In this document: piece after piece, positions 27,392 through 35,359 of the stretch
How positions within the stretch are numbered: position 1 is the first letter of the stretch
How the letters are laid out: each line of letters opens with the position of its first letter
Assembly: GCA_016860685.1 (NCBI GenBank)
Contig: BOJX01000023.1
Span: forward strand, 1-36,387
Length of the DNA stretch: 36,387 nucleotides
DNA from: Planctomycetota bacterium
GTDB taxonomy: Bacteria; Planctomycetota; Phycisphaerae; UBA1845
Direction: 5' to 3'
Program-made: the position numbers and the translations under genes
Notes under the pieces: model-generated
Seen by the model: only the letters and a program-made list of their open reading frames with translations
What the model was told of the DNA's origin: nothing
Databases searched by the model: none

Positions 27392-29077
27392 TCAGTCAAT
27401 CACAAGTTTCTGCCAGATGCTGATGCTCTTCCGGCCGTCCCGGTCGCCGTTGGCGCCGTTCCAGATCGCAAACGAAACAGGGATGTAGTCTCCGCGGCGG
27501 AACACCCGCTCGTCCGCGGCCCCGTGCTCATGTGGCAGGTCCATCGTCCGCTGCATCTGCACGGACCAGACCCCCCGGTCGTAGACCGCTTTCCCGGACA
27601 CAATCTGAACGTTTGCAGGCTTCCCGGCGAGCGTGCCCGGACCGCGGGCCGTGAGGCATTCGACCGGAGTCTTCAGCAGCGGATCGGCGACGAGGTTCCC
27701 CGCGCCCCACGCCGTCAGGTACAAGGGGTGATGCTGCGTGATCGGCGCCGACGCCGACAACTCAGGCGTCGGCGCTTTCTCGGTCCCGAACGCCGGGTAG
27801 GGATAGTCGTCCACCGCCCGCTGCGGAAATGCCGCGTCCACGTCCTGGTAGCCGCGATCAAGGTTTGTCTGGCGGTCCGCCTTCCACATCCAGATATTGA
27901 CGCCGCCGTGTTCCCCCGGACTGCCCATGTAAAACGGCGGATCGCTCCCGAGCGAGAATTGAACCGCCACGGCGTCGCGGAATTCATCATGACGCACCGC
28001 CCGGTCGTCGCGCGTCGGATCCAGCCACGCGAAGCGCAGCGCCAGCTCCTTCTCATTGTGCAGCGCCTGCACGACCAGCCCCTCGATGCGCTCATCCTCC
28101 CACCACAGCGGCGTCAGCCCCACGTAAAGCGGGCGCGCCTGGTCCCACGCGGCGGCGTCCGGTCCGTCCGGCAGGGCGCCGTAGGTGTTCGCGGCCACCA
28201 GCGTCCCCTGACGCAACTGAGCGCGATCCTGCGCACCCGCTCGCGCCAGGGACTGCACGTAATGCACCAGATCCCAGATCTCGTCCGCGGTGAACGCCGT
28301 CTCGTAGCTGGGCATCGGGGTGCCTTTCATGCCCTTCAGAATCCGACAGTAAAGTCCGGAACCTTCCATCCCGCCCTTGAAGATGCCCGCGGCGAAGGAC
28401 CGCGGCGGAACCGGATAACCGTCCGCGTCGAATTTGACCGCTTCCGGCCGGGGGTGGCCGTCGGCGCCGTGGCAGCTTGCGCATCCCTCAAGGTACAACG
28501 TTCGTCCGCGGAACCAGCGCACGTCATCCTGCACCGGCTCCGCAGGCACGACGATCGGACCACCGGGCGACGTACGCTCCGCGACGAGGCGGTCCCGCTC
28601 TTCGAAGCTCATCTTTCCGTCGCGAACCTGCGGTTCAAAACGCGCCCGAGCACCCTCGACGCTGAGCTTTCTCACATGCGCGACGAGCGCTTTGAGATCT
28701 GCGTTCGGCAGGTGTCCCCACGGAGGCATCGCAGAACCCGGCATGCCCCGCGAAATCGTCCGCAGCAGGTCGTCATCCGACGGCACGAGGTTCTGCGTCG
28801 TCGAGAGTTTGAAGTCGTCGCGAAGGAAGTTGCGAGGCCGCGGGTTCATCAGGTAGGCGAACTTGCCCGCCCCGTCGCCCCGGTCTCCGTGACACAGCGC
28901 GCAATACTTCAGGAAAAGGGATTCGCCTCTTGAGACCGCCGCGGGTTCGGCCTTTGCGGCCGCGTCCTGTCCGACCAGAGCACTGCCGCGCCCGATTGCG
29001 GCGGACCCCGCAAGACACGCGATCACGCTGAAGAAGGAAACCCACGCAAGTGTCCGAACGCGGCGTTTCTCAATCAT
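27392..29077 (-). CDS. Fused di-heme cytochrome c / EB_dh-type gamma subunit
   Basis: A 561-residue exported protein. The N-terminal hydrophobic segment after MIEKRRVRTLAW is a signal peptide or anchor. Two cytochrome c domains follow: CALCH (about residues 59-63, Met ligand likely in SAMPPW near 117) and CASCH (about 199-203, likely Met in TPMPSY near 255). From about 290 to the end is an ethylbenzene-dehydrogenase-type heme-binding domain (EB_dh, as in NxrC/EbdC), including FYMGSPGEHGGVNIWMWKAD, where a Met and a Lys may ligate heme b. In NXR and EBDH the gamma subunit normally has only this last domain. Here the c-type hemes are fused on. The start is ATG 29077 with AAAGGAA; it overlaps the stop of the Rrf2 gene as ATGA. 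Confidence 0.88.
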   Translation of the reverse strand: MIEKRRVRTLAWVSFFSVIACLAGSAAIGRGSALVGQDAAAKAEPAAVSRGESLFLKYCALCHGDRGDGAGKFAYLMNPRPRNFLRDDFKLSTTQNLVPSDDDLLRTISRGMPGSAMPPWGHLPNADLKALVAHVRKLSVEGARARFEPQVRDGKMSFEERDRLVAERTSPGGPIVVPAEPVQDDVRWFRGRTLYLEGCASCHGADGHPRPEAVKFDADGYPVPPRSFAAGIFKGGMEGSGLYCRILKGMKGTPMPSYETAFTADEIWDLVHYVQSLARAGAQDRAQLRQGTLVAANTYGALPDGPDAAAWDQARPLYVGLTPLWWEDERIEGLVVQALHNEKELALRFAWLDPTRDDRAVRHDEFRDAVAVQFSLGSDPPFYMGSPGEHGGVNIWMWKADRQTNLDRGYQDVDAAFPQRAVDDYPYPAFGTEKAPTPELSASAPITQHHPLYLTAWGAGNLVADPLLKTPVECLTARGPGTLAGKPANVQIVSGKAVYDRGVWSVQMQRTMDLPHEHGAADERVFRRGDYIPVSFAIWNGANGDRDGRKSISIWQKLVID

Positions 29078-29520
29078 GTTCGTTTTCCTTTCCGCTGGGG
29101 CGCGGTCTTCGCCGGCGCCGATGAGGTCGCGACCGCCGCGAGCGTCATGTCCTGAACGAAGCTCCGGAAACCGTCCTTCACGATCCGCCACCGGTCATGC
29201 CCGGGGCACGGCGAACGCGAGCTGCATTCTCCATGCCGGAACGGGCACGCCGAGTCGTCGCGCAGCGACGACTCAAAGGGAGAGAGAATCTCAAGAAGAC
29301 GGAGATCCGCCGGAGGTCGACGCAGGCGGAAGCCGCCCCCCTTGCCGCGCGTCGCATCCAGCACGCCCGCGTGGACGAGATCACCGAGGATTTTCGAGAG
29401 GTATTTCGCGGGGATGCCGGTCCGACCGGCGATGCGGGCGCCGGAACAGGCGGCGTCCCCCGCCTCTTGCGCCAGATAAACGCACGCCCTCAACGCGTAC
29501 TGCCCGGTCTGGGAAATCAT
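29074..29520 (-). CDS. Rrf2-family regulator with three cysteines
   Basis: A 148-residue Rrf2-family transcription factor (IscR/NsrR/RirA group). The winged-helix part is in residues 1-70 (ALRACVYLAQ, GRTGIPAKYLSKILGDLVHAG, RGKGGGFRLRRPP). Three cysteines, Cys92, Cys99 and Cys105, occur in ACPFRHGECSSRSPCPGH and match the cluster-binding region of the family, so a [2Fe-2S] or [4Fe-4S] cluster sensing NO, iron or redox state is likely. The 3' end overlaps the gamma gene by four bases, and it is the first gene of the operon. A promoter with a palindrome lies upstream; it probably controls its own operon. GGAGGA precedes its ATG. Confidence 0.9.
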   Translation of the reverse strand: MISQTGQYALRACVYLAQEAGDAACSGARIAGRTGIPAKYLSKILGDLVHAGVLDATRGKGGGFRLRRPPADLRLLEILSPFESSLRDDSACPFRHGECSSRSPCPGHDRWRIVKDGFRSFVQDMTLAAVATSSAPAKTAPQRKGKRT

Positions 29521-29547
29521 GCGAGCGCGTTCCTCCGCTGAACCTTA

Positions 29548-29583
29548 TACATATATGTCTATCTTTATATCGTCAATTGTCAA
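29548..29583 (-). promoter_or_regulatory. Operon promoter with overlapping palindromic operator
   Basis: On the minus strand TTGACG (29571-29576), a 17-base spacer and TATGTA (29548-29553) form a -35/-10 pair; a second TTGACA starts at 29583. The AT-rich palindrome ACATATATGT (29549-29558, wider imperfect symmetry TTATACATATATGTCTAT) overlaps the -10 element and is a likely Rrf2 binding site. It is an AT-rich island in GC-rich DNA, about 30 bases before the regulator start. Confidence 0.6.
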
Positions 29584-29651
29584 TCCCCCTCCGCACGATT
29601 TTTTTTTGAAATTTTCCCCCGGGGAGGAGAGGGGGGAGGAACCGCCCGTCG

Positions 29652-31946
29652 TCACGCCCGCCGCAGACGCAAGGCGTTCAGCACGACGGTCAGGGAGGAC
29701 GCCATCATCGCCCCGGCCGCCATCGCCGGGGGGACGTGCCCGCCCGCCGCCAGCGGCAGCGCGACGACGTTGTACGTGAACGCCCAGAAGAGGTTCTGCC
29801 GGATCACGCGCAACGTCCGCCGCGCCAGCCGAACCAGCTCCGGGATGCGGCGAAGATCATCCGCCAGGATCGTCACGTCCGCCGCCCCGGTCGCCACGTC
29901 GCTCGTCCCCGCCAGCGTTACGCCGAGGTCCGCCGCCGCCAGCGCCGGTCCGTCATTGACGCCGTCGCCCACGAACCCCACCACGGCGCCCCCGGATTGC
30001 AGAGATCGAACCTGCTCGAGCTTCTCCTCCGGCAGCAGCCCGGCGTGAACCTCGTCAATCCCCACCGCCTCCGCCGCTTCGCGCGCTCCCACGGACCGGT
30101 CCCCGGTCAGCAGGATGACCCGGACCTGAGCGTCGCGCAGTTCTCTTACCGCTGCGGCGGCATCCGGGCGCAACGGATCATCAAAGCTCAATGCCGCCGC
30201 GACGCGCCCGTCGACCGCCGCCAGCACCGAACCCGCGTCATCAAACTCCGCCTCCTGCTCCGCGCCAGGAACATCATCGCGCGCCTCGGTCGTCGCGCAG
30301 ACTTTGTTCAGCAGGCGCCGACTGCCCACGATCACGGGGCGCCCCTCCACCTCCGCGACCACGCCTTTCCCCGGATGCGACTGCACGCTGGTCGGAGGCG
30401 TCAGAACCAGATTCCGCTCGCGCGCCGCCTGCACCAGCGCCTTCGCAAAGGGGTGCTGCGAGATTGCGTCGGCGGAGGCGGCAAGGCGAAGCACCTCGTC
30501 TTCCTGGAACCCGACGTGATCCGGCTCGGACTGCGGCGCGCGAGGCGAGGCGGCCGGCGCCGCGGGGACAACGCGGATCTTCCGCAGACGCGGCTCGCCC
30601 CGCGTCAGCGTTCCCGTCTTGTCGAAACAAACCACATCAAGGCGGCCTGCCCGCTCCAGCGCCGCGGCGTCGCGGACGAGGATGCCCCGCGTCGCCGCCC
30701 GTCCCGTCGCCACCGCCACCGCCGCCGGAGTCGCCAGACCCATCGCACACGGACAGGCGATCACCAGCACGGACACCGCCGCCCGGATCGCGTCCGCAAA
30801 GCGCCCCGTCGCTGCCGCGCCCGTGACCCGCGCCATCCCCTCCGGCGCCGCGATCCAGGCCGTGAACGTCGCAGCCGCAAGCACCAGAACGATCGGTACG
30901 AACACGCCCGCCACGCGGTCCGCAAACCGCTGCGCCTCGGATCGCGCGGCCTGCGCCTCTTCGACCGCCCGAAGGACGCGCGCCGCCGTCGACTCCGCCC
31001 CCACCCGCACCGCGCGCACCGTCAGGTCGCCGTCCACGACGAGCGTCCCCGCGCGCACCGCGTCGCCCGGCGACTTGTGAACCGGAACCGCGTCGCCCGT
31101 CACGCTGGACTCATCCACGGCGGCCTCACCCTCAATGACCACGCCATCCACCGGAACGGAGGTCTGCACCGCCGCGCGCACCAGATCGCCCGCGCCGACC
31201 GCCTCGACCGGTACGCGCTCAAGCCCCCCGGCGGTCACTCGCAGCGCCTCCCGCGGGATCCGCTTTGCGAGAGCGACGACCGCGCTGGCGGCGCTGCGGC
31301 GCGCCCGCGCCTCCAGATAACGCCCGACGCACACCAGCGTGACGATCATCGCTGCGGCGTGGAAGTGAAACGAATGCAGCTCGGGCATAAAGAGGGTGGC
31401 GACGCCTCCGAAGAAGGAGGCCGCGACGCCGAGCGTCACCAGCAGGTCCATGTTGCCCGTGCGGTGCAGCATCGCGCGTACGCCGCCCGCCAGGATCGGC
31501 CCGCCCGCCGGCGAAATCAGCAGCATCGCGCAGAGCAACGCCTGAAGCACGCGCCCCCAGACATGCCCCCCGGCGTGCGGCGACGCCAGCGGCGCAATCA
31601 GGAAATCCAGCGCCACGATCGGCAGACTCAGTCCGACCGCCTGCACGAGCGCTTGACGATGCCGACGCCGAAGCTCCGCGTCCTCCCGCTCCAGCGATTC
31701 AAACGGGCCCGCGCCGGATCGGACCGGCTCCGCGTCGTATCCTGCGCCGCGCACCGCCTCGACCAGCCGCGCGGCCGTCGCCTCCTGCGTACCACGCACC
31801 GTCGCCGCATGCGTCGTCAGGTCCACGTGCGCCGAAGCGACGCCCGGCGCCCGCCGCAGCGCCTGCTCCACGCGCGCCGCGCAGCCGGCACAGGTCATCC
31901 CCTCGATGCGAAGGCGCGTCGTTCGTTCCAGCTCCCCGCTCATCAC
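29652..31946 (-). CDS. copA: CopA-type copper-exporting P1B ATPase
   Basis: A 764-residue heavy-metal P-type ATPase. A metal-binding domain begins at GMTCAGCAAR (residues 16-25), followed by about eight membrane segments. The ion-path motif is ACPCAMG (Cys398-Pro-Cys400), the phosphorylation site DKTGTLT starts at about Asp442, and the HP motif SQHPFAKAL, LLTGDRS and GDGVNDGPAL complete the core. CPC with the single N-terminal CxxC domain is typical of Cu(I) exporters of the CopA group. The start is GTG 31946 or the adjacent ATG 31943. It lies upstream of the Rrf2 regulator on the same strand by 131 bases but appears to be a separate unit because that gap holds a promoter. Its closeness to a periplasmic metalloenzyme operon could reflect copper supply or detoxification. 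Confidence 0.92.
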   Translation of the reverse strand: MMSGELERTTRLRIEGMTCAGCAARVEQALRRAPGVASAHVDLTTHAATVRGTQEATAARLVEAVRGAGYDAEPVRSGAGPFESLEREDAELRRRHRQALVQAVGLSLPIVALDFLIAPLASPHAGGHVWGRVLQALLCAMLLISPAGGPILAGGVRAMLHRTGNMDLLVTLGVAASFFGGVATLFMPELHSFHFHAAAMIVTLVCVGRYLEARARRSAASAVVALAKRIPREALRVTAGGLERVPVEAVGAGDLVRAAVQTSVPVDGVVIEGEAAVDESSVTGDAVPVHKSPGDAVRAGTLVVDGDLTVRAVRVGAESTAARVLRAVEEAQAARSEAQRFADRVAGVFVPIVLVLAAATFTAWIAAPEGMARVTGAAATGRFADAIRAAVSVLVIACPCAMGLATPAAVAVATGRAATRGILVRDAAALERAGRLDVVCFDKTGTLTRGEPRLRKIRVVPAAPAASPRAPQSEPDHVGFQEDEVLRLAASADAISQHPFAKALVQAARERNLVLTPPTSVQSHPGKGVVAEVEGRPVIVGSRRLLNKVCATTEARDDVPGAEQEAEFDDAGSVLAAVDGRVAAALSFDDPLRPDAAAAVRELRDAQVRVILLTGDRSVGAREAAEAVGIDEVHAGLLPEEKLEQVRSLQSGGAVVGFVGDGVNDGPALAAADLGVTLAGTSDVATGAADVTILADDLRRIPELVRLARRTLRVIRQNLFWAFTYNVVALPLAAGGHVPPAMAAGAMMASSLTVVLNALRLRRA

Positions 31947-32056
31947 CGGGATGTTAGGCGCGACCCACGGTTTGCCGCCAACAAGGAGATCTCCCGACCC
32001 TTATCTTCAGCCTGTCCAGACCTGGTGCAGAACAAACCTGAGCCGCCTCGCGCCGG

Positions 32057-34411
32057 TTACGGGCATTCCGCCGTCTGACACAGCGCGCATTCGTCGAGGC
32101 AGACTTCGTGCGGTCCCGTCTGATCCCTCCACTTCGTCTTGCCCGCGCCGCTTTCATCCAGCATGACCTCGCGCACGCGCTCGCCGTTGTTCGACACAGA
32201 GACGATCGTGCCCTCGACGAGGTTGCTGCGGATCACCGCCTTGAGCGTTCCGCTGCTCGAGCACCGGACCTTGAACTTCGTCACCGCTCCGCAGACGACC
32301 TTCGGCAGCGGCATGTGCCACGCTCCGCGACCCTGCGTCGACGCGACCAGCCTCCCCTGAACCAGGTCCACCACCAGGTCCATCACCGGCGAGTGCGGCA
32401 TGCGCAACCCGAACAACGTCCACGTCCCTCCATCGTCGGCGGTGACGTAGACTCCCGCGTCCGTGCCCGCGAAGATGAACCGGTCCGCGCCGTCGTTATG
32501 CACCGCGACGCAGTTGACCGGCACGTCGGGCAGGTCGCCGTCCAGCGTCACCCAGGTGTCGCCGTGATCGAACGTCGCCTGCACCTGGTCCACCCCGAAC
32601 CACGCCGTCGCCAGCACCGCCGTTCCGTCATCCAGCGGATCCACGGCGATCTCGCGCGTGACGCGTTGCCAGCCGGGACGGTCCGTCAGCTTCAGCGAGA
32701 AGTTCCGCCCGCCGTCGCGGCTGACCAGAACGCGCCCGTCGTTCGTCGCGGCGTAGACCGTCTGCGCGTCGCTCGGCGCGATGGCCAGCGCCCGCACCGC
32801 GGCGGGCGATCCGCCGGTGAGGTCTCCGCTGATCGCCGACCACGATGCGCCGTTGTTCACGCTCTGATAGATTCGGTGCGTCGCATAAAGCATGCGCCCC
32901 GACGTCTGTGGGTCGAAGGCGTGCGGCGGCAGGAAGCAGTTGCGGTCGCCGGTGTTGATGCCTGATCCGCTGAAGCTGAACGAGGTTCCTCCGTTTGTCG
33001 ACCGGAACAGATTCCCCGTCCCCTGATACTCCGCAAGCATGATGTTCGGATTAAACGGGCTGAGCGACGTGTATCCGCCGTCGCCTCCCACGCGGTTGAC
33101 CCACTCAAGGTCGCCGGTCCGGATGCACGACCCGTTGTCCTGAAATCCCGCGAGCAGAAAATCCCGGTTGGTCGGATGCACCGACAGTCCGGCGTAGAAC
33201 TGAATGACCCCCAGCCCCACGTTCAGCGACTGCCAACTGTTGCCCAGGTCCGAGGTGCGATGCAGCCCCCCGTCGTCCGCCACCAGCAGACGTCCCGACG
33301 CATCCCAGGCGAATCCGTGCAGATCCACGTGCGGCGGCGTCCGGTTTGCGTAGCTTTGTCCGGCGGCGGTCCCGCGCAGCATCTCCAGACCGCCGAGAAA
33401 AAACGTATCCGGATCGGTCGGGCGGATCGTTACGGTGGACAGGTACCAGCCGTAGGTCGCCTGAAAATTGCCGGGACTGACGTCCACCCACGTGTCCCCG
33501 CCGTTGTCGCTGCGGAACACGCCTCGCGTGCTCGCGCCGCCTCCGTTGGCGTCGCTGCGGTTCACGAAGATCGCATACAACCGGTTCGGGTTCGACTGAG
33601 CAACCGCCAGCGACACACGGCCGACGTTCGTCGTCGGCAGAATGCTCGTCAATTTCGTGAACGATGCCCCGCCGTCCACGCTCCGGTAGAGGCCGTTGCT
33701 CGCGTCGCCGAAGATGTGCCCGATCGCCGCGTAGACGCGGTCGCCATCCGTCGGATCGACGACCAAGTCCGTCGCCGCCAGGGTCGGAATCCCGGTAGTC
33801 AGCGGCGTCCACGTCTGCCCCGCATCGGTGGATTTGAACACGCCGACGCCGGCGCCGCCGTCCGGGTGCCCCTTTGCCGCAACCCGCGCGGGGAATCCGC
33901 CCGCGTATCCGACCGCCGCGTAAAGAACGTTGCGATCCGTCGGCGACACCGCGATCTGAGCGAACGTCCGTCCGGAGAACGTGTCCGCCGCGAGGATTTC
34001 CCAGGTGTCGCCGCCGTCGGTCGTCTTGTAGATTCCCAGACCGTAAACGCTGTGATTCGCGTAGTTCGCCTCGCCTGATCCCGCGTAGACGATGTCGTCA
34101 TCCAGCGGATCCAGCGCCAGCGCCCCGATCGTGCAGATCGGCAGATGATCCGTCAGCGGAATCCAGCTTACCCCCCCGTCAAGCGTCTTCCAGACTCCTC
34201 CGTCGGCCCCGCCCACGTAGTATTTATCCGGATCCGTCGGGCTGGCGACGACGCAGGACAGCCGTCCCGTGTACCCCCCGTTGGTGATCGGCGCTGGCCC
34301 GAGTTCGATCCAGTCGTTGGCCCCGACCGCCTGTCGCGGCGCCCCCCCCGCCAGAAGTGCAAGCAGACCCAGGAAAGGGACGACTTTGCGTGTTCGTCGG
34401 GTGCGGTTCAT
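32057..34411 (-). CDS. Secreted BNR/sortilin-like beta-propeller protein
   Basis: A 784-residue exported protein. The signal peptide is residues 1 to about 31 (VVPFLGLLALLAGG, cleavage near AVGA-N). From 40 to about 700 are repeated blocks of the VPS10/BNR type, with recurring words like GGVWKTLDGGVSWIPLT, YKTTDGGDTWEIL, FKSTDAGQTWTPL, YRSVDGGASFTKL and FRSDNGGDTWVDV. About ten such repeats would form one or two propellers. After the last repeat is a Cys-containing tail (CGAVTKFKVRCSSSG, then CLDECALCQTAECP) with about seven cysteines. It is probably extracellular. The stop lies 111 bases from copA. The gene overlaps the preceding DUF4198-like gene (ATGA at 34408-34411), so both are co-translated. 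Glycosidase activity is not implied. Confidence 0.88.
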   Translation of the reverse strand: MNRTRRTRKVVPFLGLLALLAGGAPRQAVGANDWIELGPAPITNGGYTGRLSCVVASPTDPDKYYVGGADGGVWKTLDGGVSWIPLTDHLPICTIGALALDPLDDDIVYAGSGEANYANHSVYGLGIYKTTDGGDTWEILAADTFSGRTFAQIAVSPTDRNVLYAAVGYAGGFPARVAAKGHPDGGAGVGVFKSTDAGQTWTPLTTGIPTLAATDLVVDPTDGDRVYAAIGHIFGDASNGLYRSVDGGASFTKLTSILPTTNVGRVSLAVAQSNPNRLYAIFVNRSDANGGGASTRGVFRSDNGGDTWVDVSPGNFQATYGWYLSTVTIRPTDPDTFFLGGLEMLRGTAAGQSYANRTPPHVDLHGFAWDASGRLLVADDGGLHRTSDLGNSWQSLNVGLGVIQFYAGLSVHPTNRDFLLAGFQDNGSCIRTGDLEWVNRVGGDGGYTSLSPFNPNIMLAEYQGTGNLFRSTNGGTSFSFSGSGINTGDRNCFLPPHAFDPQTSGRMLYATHRIYQSVNNGASWSAISGDLTGGSPAAVRALAIAPSDAQTVYAATNDGRVLVSRDGGRNFSLKLTDRPGWQRVTREIAVDPLDDGTAVLATAWFGVDQVQATFDHGDTWVTLDGDLPDVPVNCVAVHNDGADRFIFAGTDAGVYVTADDGGTWTLFGLRMPHSPVMDLVVDLVQGRLVASTQGRGAWHMPLPKVVCGAVTKFKVRCSSSGTLKAVIRSNLVEGTIVSVSNNGERVREVMLDESGAGKTKWRDQTGPHEVCLDECALCQTAECP

Positions 34412-35169
34412 GACTCGTCTCCCTTCTGCCGCAACTCACCGGCGGCAACCGGGGCGGGCACTTCGAAGATCAATTCCGCCGTGTACGTCACGCCCTCGAC
34501 CTCTCGTTCGAACCGCACCGTCCAGCGCCCTGCCTCGGACATCCGAAAATGCGTCGCCCCGACCGCGTCCGTGTTGCCGCTCTGCGACGTTCCGTCCGGC
34601 GCGATCGCGGTCACCGCCTGCCCGACGAGCTTGTCCCCCTCGAAGTAACATCGCACCGGAAGGTCATCCCCCGCCGACATCTGCGTCGGGTCCATCAGCG
34701 GTACAATCTCCACCTTCCCGCCGACTTTCGCGGTCAGACCCGTGCCGGGCGGCGGCGCCTTCGGACTGCCGTCAGAAACACGCACGATGAATTTCGTGCA
34801 GTACGTCGTCCGCTGCCACGAATCCCGGAAGCCCTTCTGTGACGCAGATCCAGCGCCGACAGCCACCAGCGCGTACCCCGGTCGCTCAAACGCTAGGGCG
34901 ATCTCGCGTGACGCTGCGGAGTCCGTCTCGACCGTCCGCTGTCCACCCGACTGCCGGACGATGAACTGGCCGACGTTCGCCTCCGCCCAGGTGGCGTCAT
35001 CCGGTAACGCCAGCGACAGCGTGATCGGCTGACCGACCGTCGTCGCCAGCCGGTCCGCGCGCACGCCGCCGGATTGCACTTGCGCGGCGATCGCACCGGA
35101 AACCGACATCAGGGAACAACAAAGCCAGGATGTCATCATCCGCTTTCGGCGCACGTTGCGAGTCATCAC
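34408..35169 (-). CDS. Secreted DUF4198-like protein
   Basis: A 253-residue secreted protein. A basic start (RNVRRKRMM) and hydrophobic segment WLCCSLMSVSGAIAA form the signal. The two-part beta-rich body shows GQPITLSLALPDDATW at the start and, in the second half, LTAKVGGKVEIVPLMDPT, SAGDDLPVRCYFEGDKLVG and MSEAGRWTVRFEREVEGV, which match the DUF4198 (nickel uptake-like) pattern. GGAGG lies 7 bases before a GTG at 35169 and 10 before ATG 35166, so either can be the start. The stop overlaps the start of the BNR propeller gene, so the two act together, probably on the cell surface. Whether it binds metal is unknown. Confidence 0.75.
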   Translation of the reverse strand: MMTRNVRRKRMMTSWLCCSLMSVSGAIAAQVQSGGVRADRLATTVGQPITLSLALPDDATWAEANVGQFIVRQSGGQRTVETDSAASREIALAFERPGYALVAVGAGSASQKGFRDSWQRTTYCTKFIVRVSDGSPKAPPPGTGLTAKVGGKVEIVPLMDPTQMSAGDDLPVRCYFEGDKLVGQAVTAIAPDGTSQSGNTDAVGATHFRMSEAGRWTVRFEREVEGVTYTAELIFEVPAPVAAGELRQKGDES

Positions 35170-35264
35170 GGGCGCACCTCCTTTTCAAAAAAGGCCTCCC
35201 CGGGGGCGCTTGCGGTACGTCTCTAGTGTAACAACCTCAAAACCGCCGCGATACCGCCGCAGGT

Positions 35265-35307
35265 AAAAACGACGCAGGCGAGGAACGCCTTTGTTCTCGC
35301 CTGCGTC
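35265..35307 (-). terminator. Intrinsic terminator after the partial cytochrome gene
   Basis: A perfect 12-bp stem (gacgcaggcgag 35271-35282, ctcgcctgcgtc 35296-35307) with a 13-base loop is followed on the minus strand by GTTTTT. It lies 53 bases after the stop of the minus-strand cytochrome gene and separates it from the DUF4198/propeller pair. Confidence 0.92.
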
Positions 35308-35359
35308 AGATAATCTTCCTCGGGCGCGTCGAAAGGCCGCGCCGGCGATTGCCGACTGC

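Noticed and set aside
29736-32078. 780-codon plus-strand frame opposite copA
   Set aside because: Antisense shadow with an Arg/His-rich composition; copA on the other strand has every P-type ATPase motif.
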